Below are positions 42,501 to 57,500 of a DNA stretch of 64,000 nt, piece by piece (within the stretch, counting starts at the first letter, position 1; every line of letters starts with the position of its first letter). Origin of the DNA: Panopea generosa. Its lineage: Eukaryota > Mollusca > Bivalvia > Adapedonta > Hiatellidae. The DNA lies in the NCBI GenBank assembly GCA_029582155.1, contig CM055905.1:10070995-10134994 (forward strand), given 5' to 3'. Made by a program: the position numbers and the translations under genes. The notes beneath the pieces were generated by a model. It was not told the origin of the DNA. It saw only the letters and a list, made by a program, of their open reading frames with translations, and did no database searches.

Positions 42501-45500
42501 ATTATAAAACAAGATAAAAATATTAGTTTAATATCAAAATATCAATCACTAACTGCATCTAAAATATTTTTTATTTCCTGTACCTGTAAATGTTCACTTA
42601 GACAATGTTTGGCTATCAGGCTGTGGCTGAACCTCGATATAGACACAGAGAGTTCCTCGAATGCTTTGTCTGAAAAATATAACATTTAGAATCATGAACT
42701 GGCTGACTGATCAGACCCCTTTCCAATGCTGCATGTGTGAGTGTAACCAGGTTGCAGTTCCACAAAAAATATTTAAGTACAAGTACATACTTAAATTATT
42801 TTAATACTTAAAATCTTCAATATTTATAAAGAAAAGCATTTAGATGATCATGATTTAAGACTAAATAACAAAAAAACCTGAAACCAATCAAAATTAAGTA
42901 TTTAAGTAAAATTTGAGAAAATGTTGGTGAAACAGAAGTGATGTGCTTCAGTCATAATGACCATAATGTCAAAATGATTAATGCAATACTGTAACATACA
43001 TATTCTCAAACTGTATATATTGCTTATAATACTTATGTGTGTCTGAAATTCATCCAGTATTTCTTTTACCCTTTTTCAGAAAATATACATGGTTTTTACC
43101 TGTCCCTAATTTGATTGTCTCTCTATCCATGTCCTTGATCAATGTCGCTAGACTGCTCATGTGTTCCTCATTCAGTGATTCCATGATAAACTTGTGCAGC
43201 ACTTCATCGCTCGTACTGACGAAGTACACATTCAGGAAATGTAGAACGTTTGAAGCCAGGCTTAGATACTGCAATACAGTGTAAAATACAATATTTACTC
43301 AAGTAGTAAAGAGGGGGTGTGAGAGGGGATAATATTTAGCATCATTTTTATACAATCGAGGGTTAAGAAACGATCAGTTAACTTAACCACTGCTTTCCAG
43401 GATCCTGGAAAGTTAACAAATACTCGAATACAACCCATCTTCACAAGTTACTGGAAACTTTCCCACTTGAATCAGCCATGAGACATGAATGATAATGAGA
43501 CACAATGTTGTATATCAATCTTCATGTAGACTGTTGCCAGGCAGGGATTCAAATTCACATCCCCTAGATTAACAGTAAGACGCCCTAACGACTGAGCTTA
43601 TCGTGCTCAAAAGGGAATGAATATTACATTTAAATATTTGTAGGATAAAAATGTAGTTAATTTTTTGCTTTAGAAATAAATATACCAATTAGAATTTTGG
43701 TAATATTTTGAAATATAGACACAAACATTCCAACAGCAGCAAAAATTGAAGACTTTTTTTTACATTTTGTATGTTTTCATTCTTTGATAAAAACTTAAAT
43801 TGGATTTAAATGATATGAGAATAATTTATAGCAGTGGAAGACAGCAGTCTCATTTAAATGGAACAAGATACATGTATGCACAAGGCAAAACCATAACAAT
43901 TTCAATTGTGTCGCTAAAAAAACACTAAATTGTATTGATCCAACTCTTATGCACATGTCTCTTCCGATTCTCGTCCCTGATAGTACATGAAGTAAAGTCA
44001 CTTAAGAGAATAAGATAAGCAATTAATTTTTTTTCAAACATTAAAAACGGTAAGAAGTTACATAATTATTTAACTGGTGGCTTTGTACATGTATGTATAT
44101 ATGAACCACTTACACCTTCTGGTTCCCGTTTATCAGTGATGAGACTGGGACTGTCACCAGTGCTCATCTTGCGAGACCTTTTGCTGCCATTTTCCCCATC
44201 AAACCTCGGAGGTAAAGTGGGGGCTGGGGTCGGGTCCTTGGGTTCTGTTGGAGACATTATCTGATCCATCCAATGTCCCAGAATTGTTTCATATTCTTCT
44301 TCTGTAAAAGGTTAAAATTAACAAATAGAAAAGCAGCCAGGATGCAACCTTCAGTTAACATTATCATGTCCTTCTGAATATAAGCTACACCCGTATATGA
44401 CCTGCAGGAGATTTTGTGGGGGAAAAAACTTGTATTTTTGTATAGCACACAGACTTGAAATCCGTTTTTTACATGCTGCTGCCATTTAAAAGTTTGGGCG
44501 AAAGACAAATTTTGATTTGCTATTTATAAAATATTACACTCTATAATCTTTTAAAAACATATGTGGAAGTTTTTATACTGGTATTGGTTATTCCAGGTTC
44601 TATGAACTAAAATCTATGTTTAAGTGGTTTTCTTAAATGATAATGGTTTCTTTCTTTATTTTTCATTATAGAGTAAACAAGTACGAACATCTAACATTTA
44701 TGGGTGTTCAAATATATGAGTATATAATGGCAAGAATAATTATTTTCATATCTGAAAAGTCTTCATATTGTTTTCCAGGCCACTCTTTTCTTGGATCCTG
44801 GAAGATTCAACCAGTACTCATGCCTATCACCGCAAGTAACGGATAAACTAAAGTTCTGGACCTCGGACTTGCACTAGTTTTGACCCTGACATTACACAGC
44901 ATGATGCAGTAGACCGGCAGTGTTCATCAGACACCAAGTAAACATCAAAATTGTGTTTCTTAAATGAGACAATATATTCGATATAAGCCACAACACCGTA
45001 CCTTCTTCTTCCGAGCTGTCCTCGGAGCTACTAAAGTCGTCCTCGTAGAAGGTGTTGGAGTCAGATGCACTGCTGCTGCTCGACTCTGAAGTCTCAGATC
45101 CCTGCTTCAATCTCTTCAAAAGGCAAGCCTACAATACAGGATGAATGATTAATTCACTTCATTTGCACATTATATAACAGCGCTCACTTCAGTGTCGGAC
45201 ATCAGAAAATTTTCATTTAGATTAATTTTCTTTGTTTTTGGTTCAATGACATATTTGTGGGGAATTGATTTCATTGAAAACTAATTTGAGAAAACAAAAA
45301 TTTATTTTGTTATATTGCAAACTTTCACTCATTTTCATCTGCTATTACACATCTTAAAGCCTCATTAAACTTCAGAATTGCACAATTTTTTATAATAACA
45401 AGAGGCGCAAGAGGGCCTGAGGACACTCTACAGACTCATAGTGGCCATAACACTTTTTGAAATTTCACAATATTTACCCTCTTTGGGTCATCTTAACTTA

Positions 45501-48500
45501 TGGATAAATACCCCCACCACAACCATACTGAACAAAAACTTAATTTCTTGGGTATGAAAAGGAAACACTTTAAATTCCCATACCATTCATCTGTAAAAAT
45601 ATAGTCCCCTGTACAGAACCCTTTTACAACCCAGCCCCTTAATTTGTCAGAACTCTTAGCGATTTGTTATGAGCCAAAATGATTCAAATCTTAAAAAGAA
45701 CTTTTTTTTGTACACATGGATGAAAAAATTCAGTTTTCCGTATAATATTTCTATGTAAATTTAGCCCCTAAATTCTTATCTGTAATCAAACCCCTACACA
45801 TAGGGATAAATTATGGCAAATATGAACAAATCTGACATACTGGTTCTTAAGAAAACGATTTTTGTAATTCCCAATTTTTACCATTTTGGGGCCCCTCCTG
45901 ACCCCTTATGACAGTGGAACCCAGTCATTTTAACAAATATGAACCTCCTTCACTAAACAATGTTTCTGTGAAGATATAGGCAAAATCATTTCCATTTAAA
46001 AAAAAATAAAAAAATATTATGACATGTTTCCCCTTATTGAACCCTCAGGGCAGTGTCATTTTCAACCCTAAGGACACCATTTGAACAAATCTAACATAAC
46101 TATACTTGGTAATCATTACTACATAATCATTTTGAAAATCTGTTGGGCCTTTCAGAGATTTTTTTAAGTTTTGGACTTTTTTTTTTTTTTTTTGAGCCAT
46201 ATTGTGACCCGTTTATTATTTATACGTACATACAAACATAACATGACAACATAACAGTTCGATTTGAATAAGCATATATTTTTCATTCAATTATCCATCA
46301 TGCATTTTTCATTAATAAATTAAGTTCTATAAATCATTCACTCATATGTTCTGTCGTTCATTCGTCAGCTCATTCATTCGTTTTTTCATTCTTTTATTCG
46401 TTCGTATATTCGTTTAGTGAGTGAATTACACATTTGTTCATGCTCTCATTCACTTCTACTGGGTATATGACATATTTGTCTATGTATCGTCTTCCTCTCA
46501 TCTGCATATTGTCTTACTAATAAGAATATGTATAATTCGATGATGAGGGGTGGCTTAAGAAAATTAGACGATGTACAGTGAAGCCAGTTTGTATACAACC
46601 GGTTACCCATTCATTGTCCTTGTCGAAACGAAAGCCAAGGAGGATATGTAGGTAATGTCTAGTACTAACATTAAAATACATTCACTAATATTCAAGTAAA
46701 ATAGTGTAGGTTGCATGAAAAAATCGTGGATGTATCATAGCTTCATCTATATACATAACTATTTTTAATTGAGCACTTCTTACTCGATTTATATCGGTAA
46801 AGAATACATTATTATACAGGTGTAGTTATCGTCAGATTGCGCATTTGTCGTCTGCAAGTCTGATAAATACTTAATCGCGGTTTTATTTTCTCGCCTGGGA
46901 TTTAGCCATTTTAGTTGGTCTTTTATTGAGCGAATAATAATTGATGAGAGTGTATCAGAGTTGAATGACTTTTTGTCAAATTTAAAGCTGTTCCTATATT
47001 TCCATATATGCCACTTTGCTTCAAATATTACAGTATTTAAAATATTGCATTTCATAGGAGGCTTGTAAAAGCCAAGTGCTATTGAATCGTAATTCAAATT
47101 GCGCGGTTCGATGTCGAGTATATCTATAAGATCATTAATTACGACTTCTAGATGTTTTATGACGGGTTTTATATAATCGCATCTAAAGAATAGATGGATT
47201 AAAGTTTCTCTTTCTTTTTTGCACATGTTACATAATCCATTTGATAATCGCATTATATTCAATCTGTGTTCCGTAAAAATTGCATTATGAAGAAATTTCC
47301 ATTGGAACTGCTTGGCTTTGTTGGAACTGTACGAGCTTTTAATATTCATCCATATATGCTTCCACTCGACATTATTTGCTTAGAGTTGTTCTTCCCATTT
47401 TATTTCTGTATTTCGTGACGGGTTTTTATTGCTATGCGAATTTGTAAAGACAAGTATTTGTTTCGTCTTGAGTTTATTTGGTGAAATAAGTTCTTTCTTG
47501 AAATTTAGAATGTTTGTGTCTTTCATAAGTAAATAAGAAGTTAAATTTTGTTCTATTCGATAATCATTTGTCTTTAAGGCGTTAATGAATTTTTGCGGAA
47601 TTGATTTTTTAAGTACTGACCATTCGGCAATCCAGTTTTGGGCAAATTGTAGCTTGCCAAGGAGCGTGTTTTCAGAAATAAAGGTTTTTGCGTTCGTGTC
47701 CCATATATCGGATAGCGTTTTAATGTTGCTTTTTGAAAATGATTTTAGAAAGAGAGGCTTATTTGAAAAAATAATCTCATGATTTCCATAAAGTGCAAGA
47801 TTACGGATCTCATCAATGTTTGTGATTGTAAATAATTTGCGAAATGATACCCATGCAGAGATTGCTTTTTTGTAAAATTCGGATACTCGGTTTTGATTTG
47901 GGTATTGAAGTCCTTCAATACAGGAGCATTGACATAAGAAGTAGTCTTGTGCAAAGTGTGTGTCAGCAGATTTCAGATTATATTTTCAAATAGCATTCCA
48001 GTGGTCAAGTTCCGTATTTAAAATCTTATAGATGGTTTTAATTTGCATACATCGAATTACATTATTAAGATTAATCATACCAAGTCCGCCATATTTAGTG
48101 TTTTGGTATATTTTTGCCTTCGAAACTAAAGGTTTTTTATTTTTCCAAATGAACTGTAGCATAATATTTTGTAAGTCAGATGCATATTTATCTGGAATTC
48201 CTCGCATTTCTAATTCAAAATTTATTTTAGATAATACAAATGTTTTTAAAATAAGAACTTTTCCTTGATAGGTAAGATCGCGCGCCTTCCATACTTGTAA
48301 ACACGTTTTTATTTTATTGATCTTATTCAGCCATATTGCATCATTATCAATGTCGTATCCATGGGATACACCTAGCATTTTCACATTAGATTTGGTCGTT
48401 TTGATTTGTTTGAAAGTAGATGTTTTATCTTTAAGTCTGCCTATAAAGAGGCCTTGAGTTTTATCTTTATTTATTTTAGCACCCGATGCGTTTTCATAAT

Positions 48501-51500
48501 TATATTCTTAATTGTTTAAATATGAACAGCAATGATTTTTCGTTTCTAGCAAAAAATTGCGTGTCGTCAACATATTGGTTTAATTTGATTTCAAGTTGTA
48601 TATTGTTATGGGCTGGAAGCAGTATTCCGTTTATATTATTATCATTCCGTATAGCAAAGGCCATAGCTTCTGCTTGAAGAATATATAAAATCGGCGCTAT
48701 CGGACAGCCTTGCTAAGTTTTGGACTTTTTTTAGTAACAGCAGCCATCTTGAATTTCAGATTGAAAAAAAAAATCTTCTATATAATTTCCTATGCAATAG
48801 AAACATCCATGTGAAGTTTCAGTTTAATTGGCCTTGCGGTTTCAGAATAGATGAAAAAAAAGAGAATTTTCTGTTTTCCCATAGTATCCCTATGTAAAAT
48901 TCTAAGTCCCCTTACAGGGCCCCTATAATTTTAGTCCCTAAATTCTTATCTGAAATCAAACCCCTACACATAGGGATAATTTATGCCAAATATGAACAAA
49001 TCTGACATACCGGTTCTTAAGAAAACGATTTTAGTAATTCCCGATTTTTACCCTTTTGTGGCCCCTCCTGGCCCCTTAAGACAGTGGAACCTAGTCATTT
49101 TCACATATCTGAACCTCCTTCAAAAAACAATGCTTCTTCGAAGATATAGGCAAAATCATTTCCATTTTTAAAAAAAATAAAATAAAAATTTATAATGACA
49201 TGTGTCCCCTTATTGAACCCTTGGGGCAGGGTTATTTTTAACCCTAGGGACAGGACACCATTTGAACAAATCTAACAAAACTATAGTTGGTCATCATTAC
49301 TACATAAACATTTTGAAAATCTGTTGGGCCGTAATGAGAAGAAGATTTTTTATGTTTTGGACTATTTTTAGTAATGGCGGCCATCTTGAATTTCAAATCG
49401 AAAAAAAAAATCTTCTGTATAGTCTCCTATGCAATAAAAACATCCATGTGAAGTTTCAGTTTATTTGGCCACGTGGTTTCAGAGAAAGTGCTGCAAACAG
49501 ACAACAGACGAAGGACAGCGCGCCATCGCAAAAGCACTTCTGGCCTTTGGCCAGTAGAGCTTACAAAAATGATTGTAATTAAATGTGTTTATAGTATTGC
49601 TAAAACCATTCCTGTAAACCCCTTAGTGACTGTTTTAACAAAAAAACAAGAAAATAAATAACTTCGATCCAAATGTGTATTTCTTAGAAGGGTGGACTGA
49701 ACTTTTAACTTTTGTTTACATTTTTGTAATTCCGTAATGCCTCGGTTGCTTTCTGGCTGTACCTCCGCCAGTGTTAGGAAGTACAGAAATGAATACTGCA
49801 GTGATAGTGTGCGGATTAAGACTGTTAGATAAGGGGTTCATCAACAAGATTAGAAAAGTTATGGCTTCACATATATTATGTATCATTATTGGGTTTTCTT
49901 TTTTTTTTTAAATATACTGATATGGCAATAAAATTGTATCGAACGTAGTATGCATTATTTAAAATTTATTTATACGAAATGAAAAACAATGAGTACAGAA
50001 TACTAGTTTGGTCTAGTAACTCTTACTCAGGATTCTCCCTTGCATATATCCGTTATACTATCGCACGCGCTATTATGTAACAAATCACTTTATCACAGTC
50101 AATATTGAGAGGCTGCCAAGGTTGATTTGTTTAGTAGAGTTATTAAAAAAGTAATTTTACTTTTAATTTTATATGGACGTTTCATTACTTACGTGCATTA
50201 AATAAGCTTGTGGGTTCTAATTCATTAATACACTGAGGGGAATAAAGGGGATGTTCTTAAAAACATCTTACCGCAAGCAGTTATTTGATTTTTAACCGCA
50301 TCCCCTACAGTTCCCCATACTACGTTTCTCCCTGAAGTGAATTGATCATAAATTACCGACCGACACATTTACGAACAAGCTTCGCAACTCCCCATTTTCT
50401 GCTGATATGTTTATCGGAAACAGACGAACATTAATTTGTAAACAAAACCCGTTCTTAATTATGTATTAATAATGTGCTTTATATTTATTTTTTTGTTAGC
50501 AAAGTCTCTCAGTAATCAAATAAACGTGTATTCTATCATCTTGACTAGTAAAACTTACTTTAATAAATTAAAACTAAAAACGACCGTTTCGGAAGTTTAA
50601 TGAGCATTTAATTACAGACCTGAACCTATACATGTGATTATAGATGTGATAATAGATGTGCACCACAACAATGGGTAATCCTTACCTTTTTCAGTGTTAT
50701 GGGTACCAGTGTGAACATGAGATCTGGGAGGTTTACAGCAGTCATCAGTTTCTGAATACGTTTCCACGCTGGCAGTGGTGCCAGTAACGTCAGGTCCAAA
50801 CTCTTAAAAACGAAAGGCTGAAATAAAAAAAAAAACATGTAAAATTTAACCAATGATACAATGCATATTTTATATTGAATCTGACCTTTACAGTCAAACC
50901 TGTCTGAAGCAGCCAGTCAATGGAATGAACTAAAATGGCCTTTTAAGACAGGTTGTTGCTTAATAGAGATAAATACGCTCTGAAAGCAGAGCCATGGGAA
51001 AAGGCTAATGTGGCTGCTTAAGACAAGTGGCTGCTTAATAGAAGTGATTGCTTACATAGATTTGACTGTATTTTATAATTATACAGCTACACACCAAATA
51101 TTAATTAAATTTCAAAAGTTACTGATCGGAAACCAATTTTTTGTCTCGGACAAAGGGACTGACAGAATGGGATTACACTAAATGCCCATAAAATTGAACC
51201 TAAAAAATGAGACAACCACTTTAGTATCTAAGATTCACTGAAGCTCAAAGCTATCAAGCTAAAATAAACCAGTGTAAACATAAATCTGCGAAGACACAGT
51301 AACGTTCATTATAAGTATATGTACCTGTGAAGCAGAGGTCTGGGGTATCCCACTAAGGTTGGGCATCACACCCTCAGTCTGCAGATCATCAAACAACTTG
51401 TGTAACAGCTGTATGGCCTGTTGGCCAAGAGCCACAGACAGCACACCCAGACCTTGACAAGAGCTGAAATATAGAACAAAACAGATGTTTTAAATACATA

Positions 51501-54500
51501 CACGATTAGGCAGATATGTCAACCATCTCTAAATTTCCATAACAGAATCGGGTGCGTCTCACTATCAATTAGGAAGTGTCAGTGATTCTTCGCTCACCCA
51601 GTCTCCGTGATGATTGATATACAACATTGTTTCTTATTGTCATTCATTCTCAATGCTGATTCAAGTGGAAATTTCTCACTTATATGCAGAGATGTGCTCC
51701 AGTATTGGTTAAACCTCCAGGATCCACGGAAAGAGTGGTTAGGTTAAATGATTGTCGATTATCCGATGAAGGCATAAGAATGATGCTAAATATTCAAGCA
51801 AACAAAAAACATGACAGAATTTGTTTTTATCGAGACTATTTACCTTTCATTGAAGTAGTTCAATGATTGAAAGTTAATACAGATATTATTTAGCATGGCT
51901 ATGTTTCAACCATCTGATACCAACCTTTTGGCAGACCCTGGTCTACTACCACTCTGCATCGTTTTTTGTGTCTGTGTTTCTGTCTGTCCTCCACTCAGCG
52001 TGCGTGTCTTACTATCTTTACGCTCCAAAATCGTGCCTGGTGTGAGGCTCACAATACCCTGGAGTCCTTGTAGAAGCAACCATGACGACAGCAGGTTCAC
52101 ATTCTGGGCAATCTGAAACAAGAAAATAAAAATCTATGTGTTATAATAAAGTAGTCATCCAAACATGGTGGTTTCATCCATCAAGATCAAAAATACAAAT
52201 GAGTCTGGTTTCTATTTAATACCAAAATATTCTTTATACATGTTTTATATCAGTACATGTATTTCTAAATAGAATTTAAATATTCAAACATGTTACTCAA
52301 TACAGATAAGGAAAAGTAAGGGACATACACTTCCTCCAGCCCGTGTAGAATTATGTATTGCAGTCGACACACTGCTGTAAATCTCCAACTGAAAAACAAC
52401 ATAAAAATCAACATACAAGATCCAAACAGGAAAGAGTAATGTGTTTACTGGTTAACGTCATAATAAGAATAATTTCGCTCTGGTAGGTTGCTGTTCAACT
52501 AAAACTGTTATTGTCACATAAAAAATTGAAGAAAATGTAGTATAAATAGAGAAATAGGAAAAATAAAAAAATCATTTCGGTTTCAAAAGACTTTGTTGTG
52601 ATTTAGTTTGTTCTGTTAATGCGTGCACAATTTAGTTTGCATTATTTATGCCCAAAGCAATGTTCTGGAGATGCATTTTCAAAACAACTCATTTGTTAAC
52701 AATTATTCGAGAAAAAAGGAACTCAAATGGCATAAGTAAGTATTTTAATCAACAAAAGTGACCATCTTCTTTGTGAAAGAGTGTTTATATATGAAACAAT
52801 GTGAAATGAGCAAGTAGCCAGTGTATTATGTCATGAGAATGTGTAGCGTGATTCACTGAAATAGACAAAAACTGTCTTTGGTTCATATCTTCTTTCACAG
52901 GGTCAGATTATTATTTTGAATTTGTGGTATGTAGAGTAAAGAACAATAGGTTGCTAGCCATTGTTTACCACAACCTTTGGACTTATATGCTTTTTTTTCA
53001 CTTAATTTTACAGAGAAAAATGGGCATAACCTGATTTTAACCAGACAAAGCAAGTATAAACCAAGTCAATCTAGTAGGTCATGTTCTGTCATGTGTCATG
53101 TAAACAGTTTATCAGAATCAATACTAGTATTGAAAAACAAAATAGATTTAAAAAAACACAAAAAATGAAATTTCAAACACCTGAGTTAAACAAAACAACA
53201 TAAATTTTAGGTTTTAGGGTCTGAAGTATGGAAATTAATGTAACTTATCTAGGCATATACATTGTTTGTATAACAATATACATGTATGATAAATTAGTTT
53301 ATGACAATAAGTTATTCTAACATACATGTAAATAGAAACAGAAAAAAAGCTGAGCTAAACCTAAGACTTTAATGGGACATTGGCGACAATGTTACTATGC
53401 CAGGGGTTATGGCAATTGCTCTTCTTTTTTTTTTTCTCAAAAAGAGGAGCTGAAACAGTAAGAAAAAAACATACAAACAATTCAACATCAGCAATCAAAA
53501 TTTCACAGAAAAAAAACAAGAATTCTTATTCTTCAATTTATTTTTTGTACTCACAGTTTTCTGTACAATATTTATCCCATAGTTGTCAATATCTTCTTCT
53601 TTTGCAGCAGGTGTTGTCTTGGTTGGTGTGCCACTAGCCAGGCCCATGATTGTGTTTGTGGTCGCCACTGTAACTGCTGCATATAGACACCCCATCGTGA
53701 CGAAGATGATCTTTTCTAGTCGCTTCACGGTCAGTGGTTCTAGTATAGGTAGGGAGAACACACGCCACACTATGGATATGTCGTTCAGCAGAAGCTGAAA
53801 GCTATTGATAAAATATGTATCTTATACAGTACTTACTATACAAATTAACTTTAGCCTGATTGCAAAATAAGACCACATAAACACTACAAGTCTGAGTAAA
53901 ATAAGTCCTGAGTAGTGTTTTTGACAGATCATGTCAAACCAAGTATCGAACTGGCGATCTCTGGTATGAGGGACAGGGCTTCAAAAATTGTCAGTTTTTC
54001 GATTATTAAACCGAATACTGGTGTTCGGCATACTATACTGCGGTTTTAAAAGGATATAGTGTGATTATTACTGCAGCGATTCTTAGGGCAATATAAACCT
54101 GGACTGGTTTGCATTTATAGAAGCCCTGTTGAGTGACCATCATGCCATTTGCTACGCCACATCCCAACTTTGCTTTTACATTTTCAGTCCAAAACAAATA
54201 ATTATCTTAGATATTTAAATTAGTCATACTTAATATGGACATTTAGGATGATGTCAAACTGACGTACATGTACTAGTGAAAAAAGATCTTAACACATTAA
54301 AACCTGTCAAACAGTCAAACCTGTTTTCTTTACTAAGCAGCCACTTGTCTTATTTCCCATTTAGATACTTGCAGGGCAAATTAATCTGCATTAAACAACC
54401 TGTCTTAAAAAGCCACTTTTCCTTCTTCTTTCAACTGACTGCTTAAGACAAGTTTGACCATATGTATATTCTATTCAGATTTTATGCCAAACAGATTGTT

Positions 54501-57500
54501 GCACATCTGGTTTCTGGCAAGCAATGCGATATTTGAGCATTTTCAGATATCTCTGGCTTGTATTCCTAATGTTTGATAAAACTGACACACACTGCAGGTC
54601 CTTAGTCCCCATGCATCTACATTTTCCAAAGGAATCCCCCGGTGGCCGAGTGGTCCAAGATGCTTTTTAAAACCATTACCTCTCGCTGCAGAGGTTCATA
54701 GGCTTGTGTGTGAAAGCCACTTACTTGGCCTGGGGTTCTTCTCATATTCATTCCAAGACCTTCTTCCGGATATTAAATTGGATATGCCATATATAACCTG
54801 TATTGTGTTGAATAAAGGGTGTTATACCCTATTCAAGATCACATTTTCCACCAACAGGTTGTCCCCCGCCAAAGATATCTTACCAATTTCTTGTTGTGAG
54901 TGCATCTGATAGGGTGTTGGGCATAACAAACGGCCCTCCACCTATTGCATCCTTGTATCTTTGTAGATAACGGTTGAGAAAGATCAACTCAGAACAAACA
55001 TTCAACAAGATGTTGCCACCGTTTAACTGGGCAAGGTTGGCTGTGTTTCTCTTTCCAAATAGTATCTGAAATATCAGACATGTTAATTGAGAATTGTAAC
55101 TGGTTAACAAATCAAATGGACTTTAAATAAAAAAGTTGGGTATGGAAATTATACACTTTTTTTGGCTCATTTTCACATTTTAACGGTCCACATGTATGAA
55201 TATATAAATGTAATAATCCCTATACAATTTTATGGGAATAAAAGGTGATTTAAGAAATCTTGATGTGGATTTTTTTAAAAAAAATCAGTTTATAGGGGAC
55301 AGTGACCACAACCATACAGATTATAATTTTTTTCAAAAAGATGTGCTCAGTGTTTTCTCCAGCTCCAATTTTTTACGGGTCATTAATGACCCACTACCTA
55401 CTACCCTAACTGTTTTTAATGAAAAATACTAAAATTATTTCAATATTTTATATTTCAGCTGAGCTACATGTTAAGCATTACCAAGCATTATACTCTTTGG
55501 AAAACAAAACTTTGTTGTTTTCTTTTTACCAAAAGCATTTCTCTTCTGGCTCATAGCTAGACTCATTTTAGAGCAATGTTTCCTTAAAAAATAATATAAA
55601 AATATTTTAATGGTAACTTAACAAAAATTAATTACATTGCTGAAATTATGTAATCATTTTTCAAAATGAAGATAATTTTCTAAAAGATAATTTCTTTTTC
55701 CATAACCCATTTAATTGTCTGTTAAAGAAACATAAACAGCGCCGGGAATATCGCCGTAAAACTTGGACCAGCCTATGTTTAAACTAGTATTAAAATGTTG
55801 AGCATGCGCGTCTCGATACCTTATAGAAAACAAAATAAAAAGTTTTTCAGATAGAATATCATCTGTACATTTTAAAAAACTTTTTTGAAAAGTTTGACGA
55901 TTTCAACATTTCATCTTTATATAGAAACAACCTAAAACTGGGTATATATCAATGCTATTGTTGCTAAAACTACAATATTGCTTCGCTGAAAATTATGTAC
56001 GTGATCATAATCCTCTATGTGATTGCATCAATAAAGTGTTAATAATCAATATAAGCGTTTACTAACTTAGTAGAACTGCATGACCGGGGTTTCCCTCAAT
56101 CAGACCACCTGATCTTGTAAAAATTACTCTAAAACCAGATTGCTGAGACAAATATGTGTTATTTGAATTTCTGTATTTTTAAGGTTGTATCATAGAGAAT
56201 GCACTGAACAAACTTGATCGCGTCAAATAAGATTTAATTGCGTTAAAAAGGCAAGAAACACGCCCTGGAGAAAAACACATTAATTGTCCTACCTTCATTT
56301 CTTCTGACATGTCAGTTATATGTACAATTGTCACATCTCCGTCAACAGCAATAATCTCCGATGGGTTTTCTGTTTTACCCTGCTGGCTGACGGGTGCTGT
56401 TATCTCATCAAACACCGAAGTCAGCTGATCAAATATGTTCACTTCTGTGTCAAGTCGTGCCCGCTTGGGTTCCTTGGGTACTATTTCCTCTGCATCTTTA
56501 AGTGGAATTACAGAAAAACACAAGAACATCAGTGTTGTACATTGCACAGAACTGCATTCAGGTGTTTAAACATTTTAATGCATAACTTAACAAAATGAAT
56601 CAGAAAATAATAGCGCCCTACAATTATTTTTATCTTTGCAGTAAGGACTGTACCAAGGTGAAGTTAATTTCTCAAAAACATGAGGCCCAAGAGGGCCTGA
56701 GGACGCTCTACTGACTCATGAACCCTCGGGGCGGGGTCATATTTAACCCTAGGGACACCATTTGAACAAATCTAACAATACTATAGTTGGTCATCATTAC
56801 TACATAAACATTTTGAAAATCTGTTGGGCCGTTCATGAGAAGAAGATTTTTTAAGTTTTGGACTATTTTTAGTAACGGCAGCCATCTTGAATTTCAGACA
56901 AAAAAAAAATTCTTCTGTATAGTCTCCTATGCAACAGAAACATGCATGTGAAGTTTCAGTTTAATTGGCCTAGTGGTTTCAGAGAAAGTGCTGCTAACAG
57001 ACGACAGAAGACACGACGGATGACAGACAATGCGCCATCGCATAAGCACTTCTGGCCTTTGGCCAGTAGAGCTAAAAATTGAAATACACTTTAAAAAAAA
57101 AATATTTAAAGGTAAACTGTCACATATTTGCCACAGACTTGTTCAGTACATTTATTTTCTTTTATGTATTTTTCATATTCATAAAATGTTTGAGCAGTTG
57201 AGTCATTATATTTTGCCTGACCATGCTGGCAGTATATTCAGATGTTTAAATTATACAATGGCAGAAAGGAATTAACCAATGCAGGAGCTTAAATAAGTGG
57301 ATTTGACTGGCAGGTCCAGGACATTCCAGCAAAATTTACATTTCTGATAGGCTCTATTAGCCTAAAGGTCTTTGAAGTGATATCAACAAAACTAATACAA
57401 ACATAGATATTGATATAATTTTCACTCAAATTGACTTTATTTTTCAACTGTGCACATCAATTCAATATTAGAGATTAGTTCATCATCTCTGGCCACATCA

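Larger units (their letters stand above)
45398..49561. repeat. large composite repeat (GAGGCCC family), split by a LINE
   Basis: Opens CAAGAGGCGCAAGAGGGCCT and ends TGGCCTTTGGCCAGTAGAGC. Internal blocks match 10638-13003. A LINE occupies 46184-48713. Confidence 0.8.

Noticed and set aside
46280..46440. TTCATTCGTTCG-rich tract as an independent microsatellite
   Set aside because: It lies within the 3' untranslated part of the LINE copy, so is annotated as part of it.
54636..54705. tRNA-Leu/Ser gene
   Set aside because: Only the 5' tRNA-like part is present and it continues into a body shared with other copies, so it is a SINE.
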